34,165 nt of DNA from Ursidibacter arcticus (GTDB lineage Bacteria > Pseudomonadota > Gammaproteobacteria > Enterobacterales > Pasteurellaceae). Each line of letters starts with the position of its first letter. Positions within the stretch are counted from its first letter, which is position 1. A program made the position numbers and the translations under genes. The notes below the pieces were generated by a model. The model saw only the letters and a list, made by a program, of their open reading frames with translations. It had not been told where the DNA came from and did not search any database. Shown here piece after piece: positions 16,938-25,043 of this stretch. The stretch covers positions 1 through 34,165 of the forward strand of contig NZ_LEKM01000135.1 in the NCBI RefSeq assembly GCF_009761375.1, in the 5' to 3' direction.

Positions 16938-18095
16938 GTGAAATTAACTTTACCCCCATTAAGTCTTTATATTCATATTCCTTGGTGTGTGCAGAAATGC
17001 CCTTATTGCGATTTCAATTCTCACGCCCAAAAAGGCATTATTCCTGAAACAGAATATATCCAACATTTATTATTGGATTTAGAGCAAGATTTGGTTCGTT
17101 ATCGACAAGAGATCTGCGATCGTAAAATTCACTCTATTTTTATTGGGGGTGGTACGCCTAGTCTATTTTCTGCACAAGGGATTAGCCATTTATTAGCAGA
17201 AATCCGTAAACGTATTGATTTTGAACCGAATATTGAAATCACGTTAGAGGCAAACCCTGGTACAGCCGAAGCGGAGCGTTTTATTGGTTATGCTCAAGGT
17301 GGGGTAAACCGTATCTCAATGGGTATTCAAAGTTTTGAGCCTGAAAAATTATTAAAACTAGGACGTATTCACGATAGCCAAGAGGCCAAACAAGCGGTTA
17401 GATTTGCACAAAATTCTGCAAATTTTGGATTGCGTAGTTTTAATGTCGATTTAATGCACGGATTACCTAATCAGTCAGTGGCTCAAGCATTAGATGATCT
17501 TCATCAAGCTATCGATCTTGCTCCGCCACATCTCTCGTGGTATCAATTAACGATTGAGCCAAATACGATGTTTTATTATCGCCAGCCGACTTTACCCGAT
17601 GATGATGAATTATGGGATATTTTTGAGCAAGGGCATCAGTTATTAAGTCAGGCAGGTTATGTTCAATATGAAACGTCTGCTTATGCAAAACAGGGTTTTC
17701 AATGCCAGCATAATTTAAACTATTGGCGATTTGGTGATTATTTAGCGATTGGCTGTGGGGCTCACGGTAAAATCAGTTATACAACAGGCGAGATTTATCG
17801 TTTTAGTAAAACAAAACACCCAAAAGGCTATATGCGTGGCGAGTACTTGTATCAACAAGAGCAAATTGAATTGGCAGATCGCCCTTTTGAGTTTTTTATG
17901 AACCGTTTTCGTTTATTAGAGCCAACTCCAAAATCAGAATTTGAAGCCTATACAGGTTTGAATGTGGTTGACGTCGCAACAACAATGCAATGGGCGTTAG
18001 ACAAAAACTATTTAGTCGAGACCGCAGACACTTGGCAAATTACGCAGCAGGGCAAGTTATTTTTAAATGAATTATTAGAGGGATTTTTAACTTAA
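16938..18095 (+). CDS. hemW: HemW-like radical SAM protein (heme chaperone)
   Basis: A 385-residue radical SAM protein formerly annotated as oxygen-independent coproporphyrinogen III oxidase-like. The cluster motif C17xxxC21xxC24 lies in WCVQKCPYCDF, then the GGGTPS glycine motif, the ITLEANPGT segment and NRISMGIQSF. The N-terminus goes straight into SLYIHIPWC and lacks the long N-terminal extension of true HemN, which supports HemW. HemW hands heme to apo-proteins in Lactococcus and E. coli. The start is GTG 16938. The stop overlaps the next start (TAATG), so hemW and moeB are translationally coupled. Confidence 0.92.
   Translation: MKLTLPPLSLYIHIPWCVQKCPYCDFNSHAQKGIIPETEYIQHLLLDLEQDLVRYRQEICDRKIHSIFIGGGTPSLFSAQGISHLLAEIRKRIDFEPNIEITLEANPGTAEAERFIGYAQGGVNRISMGIQSFEPEKLLKLGRIHDSQEAKQAVRFAQNSANFGLRSFNVDLMHGLPNQSVAQALDDLHQAIDLAPPHLSWYQLTIEPNTMFYYRQPTLPDDDELWDIFEQGHQLLSQAGYVQYETSAYAKQGFQCQHNLNYWRFGDYLAIGCGAHGKISYTTGEIYRFSKTKHPKGYMRGEYLYQQEQIELADRPFEFFMNRFRLLEPTPKSEFEAYTGLNVVDVATTMQWALDKNYLVETADTWQITQQGKLFLNELLEGFLT
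17390..17399 (+). repeat. DNA uptake signal, A. pleuropneumoniae type (inside hemW)
   Basis: ACAAGCGGTT followed by AGATTTGCACAAAAT: the core is one base off ACAAGCGGTC, and the trailing A/T-rich half fits the extended uptake-signal pattern of this Pasteurellaceae branch. Confidence 0.7.
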
Positions 18096-18847
18096 TGGAA
18101 CTGACAGACCACGAGATATTACGTTATAACCGTCAAATTAGTTTAAAAAGTGTGGATTTTGACGGGCAAGAGCGTTTAAAAGCTAGCCGAGTATTGCTTG
18201 TTGGGCTTGGTGGATTGGGCTGTGCGGCATCACAATATTTAGCGAGTGCAGGGGTTGGACATTTAACGTTAGTTGATTTTGATCGTGTTTCTTTATCTAA
18301 TTTACAACGTCAAATTTTACATACAGATGCCACGATCGATGAGTTTAAAGTCATATCCGCCAAACAACGATTAGCACAAATTAACCCGAATATTGAGATT
18401 GAAACTGTTGCAGAAAAACTAAATGATGAACAATGGCAAGCATTGATTGCTCACTATGATGTTGTAGTAGATTGTACAGATAATGTAGAAGTTCGTAATC
18501 AGCTTAATTTGCAATGTTTTCAGCAAAAACGACCGCTTGTTTCTGGTTCTGCAATTCGTTTTGAAGGGCAGATTTCTGTTTTTCGCTATCAAAAGGAGGA
18601 ACCTTGCTATCAATGTTTAAGCCAATTATTCGGACAAAATATATTGAGTTGTGTTGAAGCTGGGGTCATTGCACCTATTGTGGGTATAATTGGAAGTCTG
18701 CAAGCACTTGAAACGATTAAAGTTTTGTTAGATATTGGCTCAACCTTATCGGGTAAATTATTAATGATAGATGGTTTGAATTTTGCAGTAAGAGAGATGA
18801 AACTACCAAAGCAAGAAAGTTGTCCTGTTTGTTGTAAAGATCATTAA
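18095..18847 (+). CDS. moeB: Molybdopterin-synthase adenylyltransferase
   Basis: A 250-residue E1-like enzyme that adenylates the C-terminus of MoaD for molybdopterin synthesis. Visible: ATP-binding GLGGLG (37-42), the RQILHTDATI segment, catalytic D130 in DCTDN, C186 in SCVEAGV and two zinc pairs C171/C174 and C243/C246. It follows E. coli MoeB closely along its length, including the RYNRQI start. It overlaps hemW by one base; no other molybdenum-cofactor gene is near. A ThiF role is less likely, given how closely it matches MoeB. Confidence 0.93.
   Translation: MELTDHEILRYNRQISLKSVDFDGQERLKASRVLLVGLGGLGCAASQYLASAGVGHLTLVDFDRVSLSNLQRQILHTDATIDEFKVISAKQRLAQINPNIEIETVAEKLNDEQWQALIAHYDVVVDCTDNVEVRNQLNLQCFQQKRPLVSGSAIRFEGQISVFRYQKEEPCYQCLSQLFGQNILSCVEAGVIAPIVGIIGSLQALETIKVLLDIGSTLSGKLLMIDGLNFAVREMKLPKQESCPVCCKDH
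18531..18540 (-). repeat. DNA uptake signal, exact ACAAGCGGTC core (inside moeB)
   Basis: GACCGCTTGT on the plus strand is the exact reverse complement of ACAAGCGGTC. The neighbouring TTTTCAGCAAAAA fits the A/T-rich half. Confidence 0.8.
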
Positions 18848-18891
18848 TTTTTTCAATAAAATTAAAGAATTGCAAAGATAGGTTATGTCGT

Positions 18892-18920
18892 TTGACGACC
18901 TTTGCTATTTCGCCTATTAT
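18892..18920 (+). promoter_or_regulatory. Promoter of tRNA-Asn
   Basis: TTGACG (18892-18897), a 17-bp spacer and TATTAT (18915-18920) lie 14 bp before the first tRNA base. Confidence 0.8.
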
Positions 18921-18934
18921 TCACAGCGATTAGT

Positions 18935-19010
18935 TCCTCTTTAGTTCAGTCGGTAGAACGGCGGACTGTTAATCCGTATGTCGCTGGTTCAAGTCCAGCA
19001 AGAGGAGCCA
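18935..19010 (+). tRNA. tRNA-Asn (anticodon GTT)
   Basis: A 76-nt cloverleaf: acceptor TCCTCTT pairs with AAGAGGA, the discriminator is G, and CCA is encoded at 19008-19010. The anticodon loop CTGTTAA shows GTT at 18968-18970. The T arm has GCTGG-TTCAAGT-CCAGC. It is a single gene with its own promoter. tRNA 3' ends are common integration sites, but no integrase or attachment repeat is present here. Confidence 0.97.
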
Positions 19011-19036
19011 ACTAATTTCCTCCTTTAGTTTTTTTA

Positions 19037-19134
19037 CTTTTGATCCTGTTTTATTTGTCTCCTTTTATAAAACAGAAATTCAAACCTCCAGAATAAGATC
19101 AAAAGCTTTGCCCTCAGAAATGAGGGCTTTTTTT
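19037..19134 (+). ncRNA. Candidate structured RNA downstream of tRNA-Asn
   Basis: CTTTTGATC (19037-19045) pairs with GATCAAAAG (19097-19105), and the directly following CTGTTTTAT (19046-19054) pairs with ATAAAACAG (19067-19075), so two 9-bp stems stack on the same 5' strand. A strong terminator follows at 19110-19134. The fold is seen in the sequence; that it is a separate small RNA is inferred. Alternatives are the tail of the tRNA-Asn precursor or a 3' region of no function. I see no separate promoter. Confidence 0.4.
19110..19134 (+). terminator. Rho-independent terminator (plus strand)
   Basis: GCCCTCA (19110-19116) pairs with TGAGGGC (19121-19127) around GAAA and is followed by seven Ts. 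The minus side lacks a T-tract, so it ends a plus-strand transcript. The only such gene upstream is tRNA-Asn. Confidence 0.9.
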
Positions 19135-19152
19135 ATCCATTCTTTTTACTGA

Positions 19153-20133
19153 TTATATCCACTGTAACTGTTTTAAAATAAAGATACCTATGCTAGATGT
19201 AAACATATAGCCTAACATCGTTACTGCAATAATGTTGGCTGTTGTGGTTGCGTCGCCACCAAAATTTCTGACCATTGCATAGCTTGCTGCTGCAACAGGG
19301 GTTGAGGACATTAAGAAGAGAATACCTAAAGACATTGGATCTAAATCCAAAATGAATTTCCCAATAAAAATGGTAAGAAGGGGAGATACAATTAGTCGCC
19401 CAAAGCTTGCCCACCATACAATGCTATTTACTTGAGTTTGGCTTTCTTGGTTGTTTTTGAACCGTTTTAGTTGTTTAAAATCAAGGCTTGCACCTGCACA
19501 GATTAGTGCGATGGGGAGAGCAATATTAGCAAGATAATCTCCTGTGCGTAAAATAGAACTCGGTAACGGAATATCAAATTTACTCACAATTAGCCCAAGT
19601 ACAATACCGATAATAAGAGGGTTAGTCATTAACGACTTTGCCATTCTAGGTAGGCTAAGTTTCCCAACACTGAGCGAATTGGTTAGGGTAATCACGGCAA
19701 GGACATTAAACAGTAGTGTGATACAAGCAGTATAAACAGATGCAGGGGCGGTTGCCATTGCTCCGTAGGCGTTGATACAAAGTGCCAAGCCTAGAATACC
19801 TGAGTTCCCACGAAAAATACCTTGCACAAAAATCCCCCGATAAGATTTATCACGAATATACCGTATCGCAAGCCATTCACTACTAAAGTAGATAATAAAA
19901 GTGCTGAGAAACCCTGCCCCAACTAACCAAATTTGGCTACTGTAATCCGCAGGTTGTTTGACAATGTTGATAAATAATAGGGCAGGCAGAGCAATATTAA
20001 ATACGAGTTTGGACGCAACTTGGCAGAAGTGGTCGTCTAACATTCTACGTCGCCGTAAGATAATACCTAGTAATAACATTAAAATGGTAGGTAAGGTAAC
20101 GCTTAAACTAAATTGCAGAGATTGTAAAAACAT
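19153..20133 (-). CDS. AEC (auxin efflux carrier) family transporter
   Basis: A 326-residue membrane protein with about ten segments in two halves, as in the AEC family (YfdV, malate/malonate permease-like). Supporting segments: LPTILMLLLGIILRRRRMLDD at the N-terminus, FRGNSGILGLALCINAYG near 108-125, NPLIIGIVLGLIVSKF near 170, LPIALICAGASLDF near 206 and SSTPVAAASYAMVRNFGGD near 279. Members carry organic acids or amino acids; the substrate cannot be told. AAGGAGA precedes the ATG. It stands alone, 91 bp after argE on the same strand. Confidence 0.88.
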   Translation of the reverse strand: MFLQSLQFSLSVTLPTILMLLLGIILRRRRMLDDHFCQVASKLVFNIALPALLFINIVKQPADYSSQIWLVGAGFLSTFIIYFSSEWLAIRYIRDKSYRGIFVQGIFRGNSGILGLALCINAYGAMATAPASVYTACITLLFNVLAVITLTNSLSVGKLSLPRMAKSLMTNPLIIGIVLGLIVSKFDIPLPSSILRTGDYLANIALPIALICAGASLDFKQLKRFKNNQESQTQVNSIVWWASFGRLIVSPLLTIFIGKFILDLDPMSLGILFLMSSTPVAAASYAMVRNFGGDATTTANIIAVTMLGYMFTSSIGIFILKQLQWI

Positions 20134-20224
20134 AGTTTCTCCTTGTAAGCGGTGAGTTTTAATACAAATTTTGCAACTCTCAAGAGATTGTAAATTTTTA
20201 CCTTAAACTAGCCGCTTATCTGCG

Positions 20225-21370
20225 TTATAAGCAAAAATGGTTGATTAACTTCGTTAATAATTTTTGCGTTGGTTCGATAAATTCTGCGGATAAAAATTCA
20301 TCTGGCTGATGAGCTTGTTCGATTGCTCCTGGGCCTAGTACTAATGTTGGACAGAGCTGTTGAATAAAAGGGGCTTCCGTACAGTAATTTACTGCATCGC
20401 ATTGCTCGCCTAATAATCTTTCTACAACTTGTACAATTTGGGCAGAATGGTCACATTCATAGCCTGCAATCCCTGCGTGTAAATGGCGGATTTCAATACG
20501 ATCTCCCCATTTTTCAATGAGCGGTGCAAGGTTTTCAGTCAATAATCCTTGTAGATCTTTAATCGCTAGGGCAGGTAAAGGACGTAGCTCTACTTGTAAT
20601 TCACAGCAAGCACAAATACGATTAAGGGCATCACCTCCCTGAATATTGCCAAAATTCATTGTAGGATAAGGCACTTTGAATAACTCATTACGATATTGCT
20701 GTTGTAGCTGATTGCGTAGCCCAATTAAACGTCCTGTCACTTCGTGCATAATTTCAATGGCATTGATGCCATTTGCAGGATCGCTTGAATGTCCTGATTT
20801 ACCAATAACTCGAATAGCTTCGGCTAAATGACCTTTATGGGCTCGAATAGGTTTTAGCGAAGTCGGTTCACCTATGATGGCACAATCAGGGCGAATATGA
20901 GCGTGTTGGGCAAAGGTTCTTGCACCTAGCATTGTCGTTTCTTCATCGGCAGTGGCTAAAATACGCAGTGGTTTGGTTAATTGTGTAAGGTCAATTTGGC
21001 TGACCGCTTCTACCACAAATGCAAAAAAGCCTTTCATATCTGCTGAGCCAAGCCCATAGAATTTGCCATTTTTTTCAGTCAGTGTGAATGGATCAATCGT
21101 CCAACGTCCTTCATCAAACGGAACGGTATCGGTATGCCCTGCAAGGAGTAATCCCCCTTCGCCTTCGCCATAAGTTGCTAACAAATTATATTTTTGACGA
21201 CTGCCTTCTACGGCAATAATCTCTGTTTTAAAGCCAAAATCAGCTAACCAAGTGGCGAGTAATTCAATAAGAGGTTTATTAGATATATCGTATTTTTCTT
21301 CTAAGCTACTAATAGTTGGAATGGCAACTAGTTGGCGATAGCGTTCAATAAAGGGGATTTTTGTCGTCAT
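20225..21370 (-). CDS. argE: Acetylornithine deacetylase
   Basis: A 381-residue M20-family metallohydrolase (E. coli ArgE has 383) that releases ornithine from N-acetylornithine in arginine synthesis. Visible metal-site residues: H79 and D81 in AGHTDTV, D111 in GSADMKG, and E143-E144 in ADEETT. The dimerisation lid starts near [12 protein letters not shown], and a late APFIQQL...[14 protein letters not shown] segment matches the ArgE C-terminus. I chose ATG 21370 because it forms an ATGA overlap with the upstream gene's stop and follows AGGTGA; the longer in-frame start at 21415 would add 15 unrelated residues. Last gene of the three-gene operon. Confidence 0.93.
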   Translation of the reverse strand: MTTKIPFIERYRQLVAIPTISSLEEKYDISNKPLIELLATWLADFGFKTEIIAVEGSRQKYNLLATYGEGEGGLLLAGHTDTVPFDEGRWTIDPFTLTEKNGKFYGLGSADMKGFFAFVVEAVSQIDLTQLTKPLRILATADEETTMLGARTFAQHAHIRPDCAIIGEPTSLKPIRAHKGHLAEAIRVIGKSGHSSDPANGINAIEIMHEVTGRLIGLRNQLQQQYRNELFKVPYPTMNFGNIQGGDALNRICACCELQVELRPLPALAIKDLQGLLTENLAPLIEKWGDRIEIRHLHAGIAGYECDHSAQIVQVVERLLGEQCDAVNYCTEAPFIQQLCPTLVLGPGAIEQAHQPDEFLSAEFIEPTQKLLTKLINHFCL

Positions 21371-22131
21371 TTTTTCACCTGTCTTAAAATAGCAAATCCG
21401 AGAGCGACTTCCCACAACATAATGGTAGTAACGCTTACTCTTTCTAATAAAGCTAAATAGGGTAGAGAGAAAAATAATGTGGTTAAAATAGCAGCTATAC
21501 CAATTATTCCTGTAATAATACTGAAATTTTTAAATGAACGATGTAAGCGAGATTTGATGCCAAATCCTATCAGTAACATTGCAATGTTTCCACATAGAAA
21601 AGTAAGCGATCCACCCAAATTCTGTACGCTGGTTTCGATATATTTACCACTTTGAGTGGAGTAAAGAATAACCATTCCGCAACTAAACAAGAGAGCCAAT
21701 AAGCCACTAATGAGACGAAAGCGTTGGGTGATACGAGTAACACCAAGTAGATAAATAAAGAAAAAGAGATAGCCTTGTATAAAGAAAGACGCTCTCATCG
21801 CGAATGATAATGGTGAATTAACCGTAACATTATTATCAATGATTGTGCCATTTGGTAAGCTAAGTTCAAATGCAGTATGATGAAAATAAGCTGCCAAAGA
21901 TACGTCACTAAATAAAATTGCCATCAATTCGGTGAAAAGATAATAAAGCCCGATAAATACCGATAAAACAGCAACAAACTTTATTGATAGTGATTGAGTT
22001 TGGCGTACACAAGGGTACATCAAGAAAGGGTAAAATTTGATCACAAAAGATCCATTTGTGAAATAGTCTTCAATTTTTTGGTATTTTTCACCTAGTTGGT
22101 GAGCAAGCTCTTTAATTTTTTCCGATTTCAT
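21367..22131 (-). CDS. Polytopic membrane protein of unknown function (DUF998-like?)
   Basis: A 254-residue protein I do not recognise with certainty. A charged N-terminus (about 1-45) is followed by about six membrane segments, for example near 50-72, 110-130, 140-158, 175-190, 200-222 and 228-248. A loop before the second segment ([16 protein letters not shown]) probably faces the periplasm. The [22 protein letters not shown] segment near the end recalls the DUF998 family. ATG 22131 is preferred over TTG 22137. It lies between the antiporter gene (9-15 bp gap) and argE (4-bp overlap), so it is probably co-expressed, but its role in amino-acid handling is only a guess. Confidence 0.6.
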   Translation of the reverse strand: MKSEKIKELAHQLGEKYQKIEDYFTNGSFVIKFYPFLMYPCVRQTQSLSIKFVAVLSVFIGLYYLFTELMAILFSDVSLAAYFHHTAFELSLPNGTIIDNNVTVNSPLSFAMRASFFIQGYLFFFIYLLGVTRITQRFRLISGLLALLFSCGMVILYSTQSGKYIETSVQNLGGSLTFLCGNIAMLLIGFGIKSRLHRSFKNFSIITGIIGIAAILTTLFFSLPYLALLERVSVTTIMLWEVALGFAILRQVKK

Positions 22132-22146
22132 TATCAATCCGTTTTT

Positions 22147-23565
22147 TTATGACCAATTCATATTGGTAACACTGTAATAGACAGACACGATAAACAGTAA
22201 GCTGATCGCACATAATAAGACTTTTTCGTAGCGGTTAAGTGTAAATACTTTACTTTGATGATGCTGATAGCGAGAGTAGAGAAATACCGCTATTCCTGGC
22301 ATATACAGTAGTACAGAGAGAAGTAAATAGTCTAAACCTGCAGCATAAACAATCCATAAGGCATAAAGTGAAGAAATTAACCCTGTTAATTTAATATACC
22401 AAGCAGCAGATTGCTTTATGGCTGTTTTAAAGAGATAAGCACTTACCAAGAAATAAGGAACTAAAATCATCGCCGTTGATATTTGGATCAAAGCGTTATA
22501 TCCCTTGCCTGTGAATAGCACCAATAGCAAACTAATTTGAATGGTAATATTGGTAAGCCATAGTCCTCCAATAGGTGTGCCATTTTGATTGGTTTTATTC
22601 AATGCTTGTGGGAAGTTATGGCTTTTTGCTGCTTGGTAAGGAATTTCTGATGAAAACATTGTCCAGCTCATATAAGACGCTAACACAGAAATAATTAAGC
22701 AAAATGTAATGATGATCTTACCGCTTGCACCAATTAAATGCTCTAAGATCCCCGCCATAGATGGATTTGGCATTTGGGCAATGACTTCTCTTGGTAAAAT
22801 CCCTAATGAAAATACTGTGATAGCAACGTAGAGTACTAGTGTGATTAAGATACCTAATAAAGTGGCTAACCCAACATCACTCTTTTTCTTAGCGTGTGCT
22901 GATAGGATTGATGCTCCTTCTACACCGACAAAAACCCAAAGTGTAATCAGCATTGTGCCTTTTACTTGTTCTAATAAGGGTTGTTGTAAACTTGCACCAT
23001 CAAAATCGTGAGCAAATTGAGTAGGGGAGAAGTACCAAATTGTTAAGCCAATGAATAAAAAGAGTGGTAACGTTTTTACAATGGTCGCAATTAAATTAAC
23101 CGATGCAGCTTCTTTAATGCCCCGAGCAATCAGCAAATGGACAAGCCAAACAATAGTAGATGCTCCTAAAATAGCCGCTACGGTATTCCCTTTGCCGAAT
23201 AGTGATAAACTAGGCGTATCAACAAAAGTACCAATACCTTCAAAAGCAACGACTAAATAACCAACGCTGCCGATAGCTGTACAGAGCCAATACCCCCAAG
23301 CCGCAAGGCTACCGACTAAATCACCAAAACCTTCACGAGCATAGGTATAAACTCCACCATCTAACTCAGGTTTAAGCCGAGAGAGAAAGAAGAAAGAAAG
23401 TCCGAGAAAAATAATTCCCACCCCAGTGATGAGCCAGCCGATCAATAATGCTTCTGCTCCCGCAACTTCTGCCATATTTTGCGGTAGGCTAAAAATACCA
23501 GAGCCGATCATTGAGCTTAATACTAGAGCGGTGAGTGAAAATAGTCCAATTTTACCTTTAGACAT
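22147..23565 (-). CDS. Basic amino-acid antiporter, APA family (ArcD/YdgI type)
   Basis: A 472-residue transporter with about twelve membrane segments. The N-terminus GLFSLTALVLSSMIGSGIFSLPQNM carries the GSGIF substrate-binding motif of the APC superfamily, and the WVFVGVEGASILSAHAKKKSDVG segment near 210-235 is characteristic of the basic amino-acid/polyamine antiporter branch (arginine/ornithine ArcD, lysine/cadaverine). Being co-transcribed with argE supports arginine/ornithine traffic, yet arginine-lysine or other exchange is possible. First gene of the operon; the promoter lies in 23566-23640. No arc (arginine deiminase) genes are present. Confidence 0.85.
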   Translation of the reverse strand: MSKGKIGLFSLTALVLSSMIGSGIFSLPQNMAEVAGAEALLIGWLITGVGIIFLGLSFFFLSRLKPELDGGVYTYAREGFGDLVGSLAAWGYWLCTAIGSVGYLVVAFEGIGTFVDTPSLSLFGKGNTVAAILGASTIVWLVHLLIARGIKEAASVNLIATIVKTLPLFLFIGLTIWYFSPTQFAHDFDGASLQQPLLEQVKGTMLITLWVFVGVEGASILSAHAKKKSDVGLATLLGILITLVLYVAITVFSLGILPREVIAQMPNPSMAGILEHLIGASGKIIITFCLIISVLASYMSWTMFSSEIPYQAAKSHNFPQALNKTNQNGTPIGGLWLTNITIQISLLLVLFTGKGYNALIQISTAMILVPYFLVSAYLFKTAIKQSAAWYIKLTGLISSLYALWIVYAAGLDYLLLSVLLYMPGIAVFLYSRYQHHQSKVFTLNRYEKVLLCAISLLFIVSVYYSVTNMNWS

Positions 23566-23656
23566 AAAAAACCTTTGAAATAATAATTTGTGTGAGATTT
23601 TACCCTATAACGCCAATATTCTAAATCGCTAAACGGAATTTGATGAGAAAAACTAT

Positions 23657-23685
23657 TTGTCATTCATTTCTAAAAAATATATTAT
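23657..23685 (+). promoter_or_regulatory. metK promoter
   Basis: TTGTCA (23657-23662), a 17-bp spacer and TATTAT (23680-23685) form a good sigma-70 promoter. Its start point falls inside the MetJ operator that begins one base after the -10 box. Confidence 0.75.
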
Positions 23686-23709
23686 AGACGTCTAGACGGA
23701 AAAACATCT
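23686..23709 (+). promoter_or_regulatory. MetJ operator (three tandem met boxes) of metK
   Basis: Three contiguous 8-bp boxes: AGACGTCT (perfect consensus), AGACGGAA and AAACATCT. MetJ, the S-adenosylmethionine-sensing repressor, binds such tandem AGACGTCT boxes cooperatively. The operator covers the predicted transcription start, so the product of MetK would repress its own gene. Confidence 0.92.
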
Positions 23710-23722
23710 AAAAAATTTGGTG

Positions 23723-23777
23723 CAAGCGGTCAGATAGTCTCAATGTTTTGCAAAAAATGCTGAAATCTGACCGCTTG
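23723..23777. repeat. Inverted pair of DNA uptake signals in the metK leader
   Basis: CAAGCGGTCAGAT (23723-23735) and ATCTGACCGCTTG (23765-23777) are perfect 13-bp inverted repeats; each contains the CAAGCGGTC uptake core. They can form a hairpin in the metK 5' leader, 35 bp before the start codon. Confidence 0.88.
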
Positions 23778-23812
23778 TTTATAAAAATGGTTAAATTTAA
23801 ATAGGATAAAAA

Positions 23813-24967
23813 ATGGCTATCAATTTATTTACATCAGAATCGGTCTCAGAAGGACACCCAGATAAAATCGCAGATCAAATTTCAGATGCGGTTTTAGATG
23901 AAATTTTAAAACAAGATCCAAAAGCGCGTGTTGCTTGTGAAACGTATGTAAAAACAGGTATGGCTCTCGTTGGTGGTGAAATTACTACATCTGCGTGGGT
24001 TGATATTGAAAATTTAACTCGCCAAGTAATCTGTGATATTGGTTATACTCATTCCGATATGGGTTTTGATGCTCACTCTTGTGCGGTATTAAACGCTATT
24101 GGGAAACAATCACCAGATATTAACCAAGGTGTTGATCGTGCAAGCCCACTAGAGCAAGGTGCAGGCGACCAAGGTATTATGTTTGGTTACGCAACTAACG
24201 AAACAGATGTGCTAATGCCAGCCCCGATTACTTATGCTCATCGCTTAATGGAACAACAAGCAAAAGTGCGTAAAAGTGGTAAATTAGATTGGTTACGCCC
24301 AGATGCAAAAAGCCAATTAACCTTTATTTACGAAGATAACAAAATCAAAGGGATTGACGCTGTTGTTCTATCTACGCAGCACGCAGAACACGTTTCACAA
24401 AAAGACGTGTTTGAAGGAGTGATGGAAGAAATTATTAAACCAGTATTGCCAAGCGAATGGTTAAGCCAAGATACAAAATACTTTATTAACCCAACAGGTC
24501 GCTTTGTAATTGGTGGACCAATGGGGGACTGTGGTTTAACAGGACGTAAAATTATTGTGGATACTTACGGCGGTGCAGCTCGTCACGGAGGCGGTGCATT
24601 CTCAGGTAAAGATCCATCAAAAGTGGATCGTTCGGCGGCTTATGCTGCTCGTTATGTGGCTAAAAATATTGTAGCAGCAGGTTTAGCAGATCGTTGTGAA
24701 ATCCAACTCTCTTATGCTATCGGTATTGCAGAGCCAACATCAATAATGGTAGAAACTTTTGGAACAGGTAAAGTCAGCAATGAAGTATTGGTAAAATTAG
24801 TTCGTCAATTCTTTGATTTACGCCCTTATGGTTTAATCCAAATGCTTGATTTAATTCGTCCAATTTATCGTGAAACCGCAGCCTATGGACACTTCGGTCG
24901 CGAGCATTTCCCTTGGGAAAAAACAGATAAAGCGGCTGAATTAAGAGAAGCAGCAGGATTGAAATAA
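23813..24967 (+). CDS. metK: S-adenosylmethionine synthetase
   Basis: A 384-residue enzyme that makes S-adenosylmethionine from methionine and ATP; full length compared with E. coli (384). Landmarks: [20 protein letters not shown] at the N-terminus, the signature [12 protein letters not shown] near 117-128, the flexible-loop region near 100-110, [20 protein letters not shown] near 235-255 and the P-loop-like [16 protein letters not shown] near 263-278. An AGGA ribosome-binding site precedes ATG 23813. Controlled by the MetJ boxes upstream; the gene is monocistronic, ended by a strong terminator. Confidence 0.98.
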   Translation: MAINLFTSESVSEGHPDKIADQISDAVLDEILKQDPKARVACETYVKTGMALVGGEITTSAWVDIENLTRQVICDIGYTHSDMGFDAHSCAVLNAIGKQSPDINQGVDRASPLEQGAGDQGIMFGYATNETDVLMPAPITYAHRLMEQQAKVRKSGKLDWLRPDAKSQLTFIYEDNKIKGIDAVVLSTQHAEHVSQKDVFEGVMEEIIKPVLPSEWLSQDTKYFINPTGRFVIGGPMGDCGLTGRKIIVDTYGGAARHGGGAFSGKDPSKVDRSAAYAARYVAKNIVAAGLADRCEIQLSYAIGIAEPTSIMVETFGTGKVSNEVLVKLVRQFFDLRPYGLIQMLDLIRPIYRETAAYGHFGREHFPWEKTDKAAELREAAGLK

Positions 24968-24982
24968 ATATCTATATAATGT

Positions 24983-25021
24983 AAATACCCCCAAGTATTT
25001 CAATACTTGGGGGTATTTTAT
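24983..25021. terminator. Bidirectional terminator between metK and the alanine symporter
   Basis: AATACCCCCAAGTATT (24984-24999) pairs perfectly with AATACTTGGGGGTATT (25002-25017), a 16-bp stem, with A and T tracts outside. It serves metK on the plus strand and the symporter gene on the minus strand. Confidence 0.95.
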
Positions 25022-25043
25022 AAGTATATACTTTTATATTACC

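Noticed and set aside
19018..19031. TCCTCCTTTAGTT after tRNA-Asn resembling the tRNA 5' end (TCCTCTTTAGTT), a possible attachment-site remnant
   Set aside because: The match is only about 13 bases with one insertion, and it resembles the 5' rather than the 3' end of the tRNA. No integrase is present; chance is likely.
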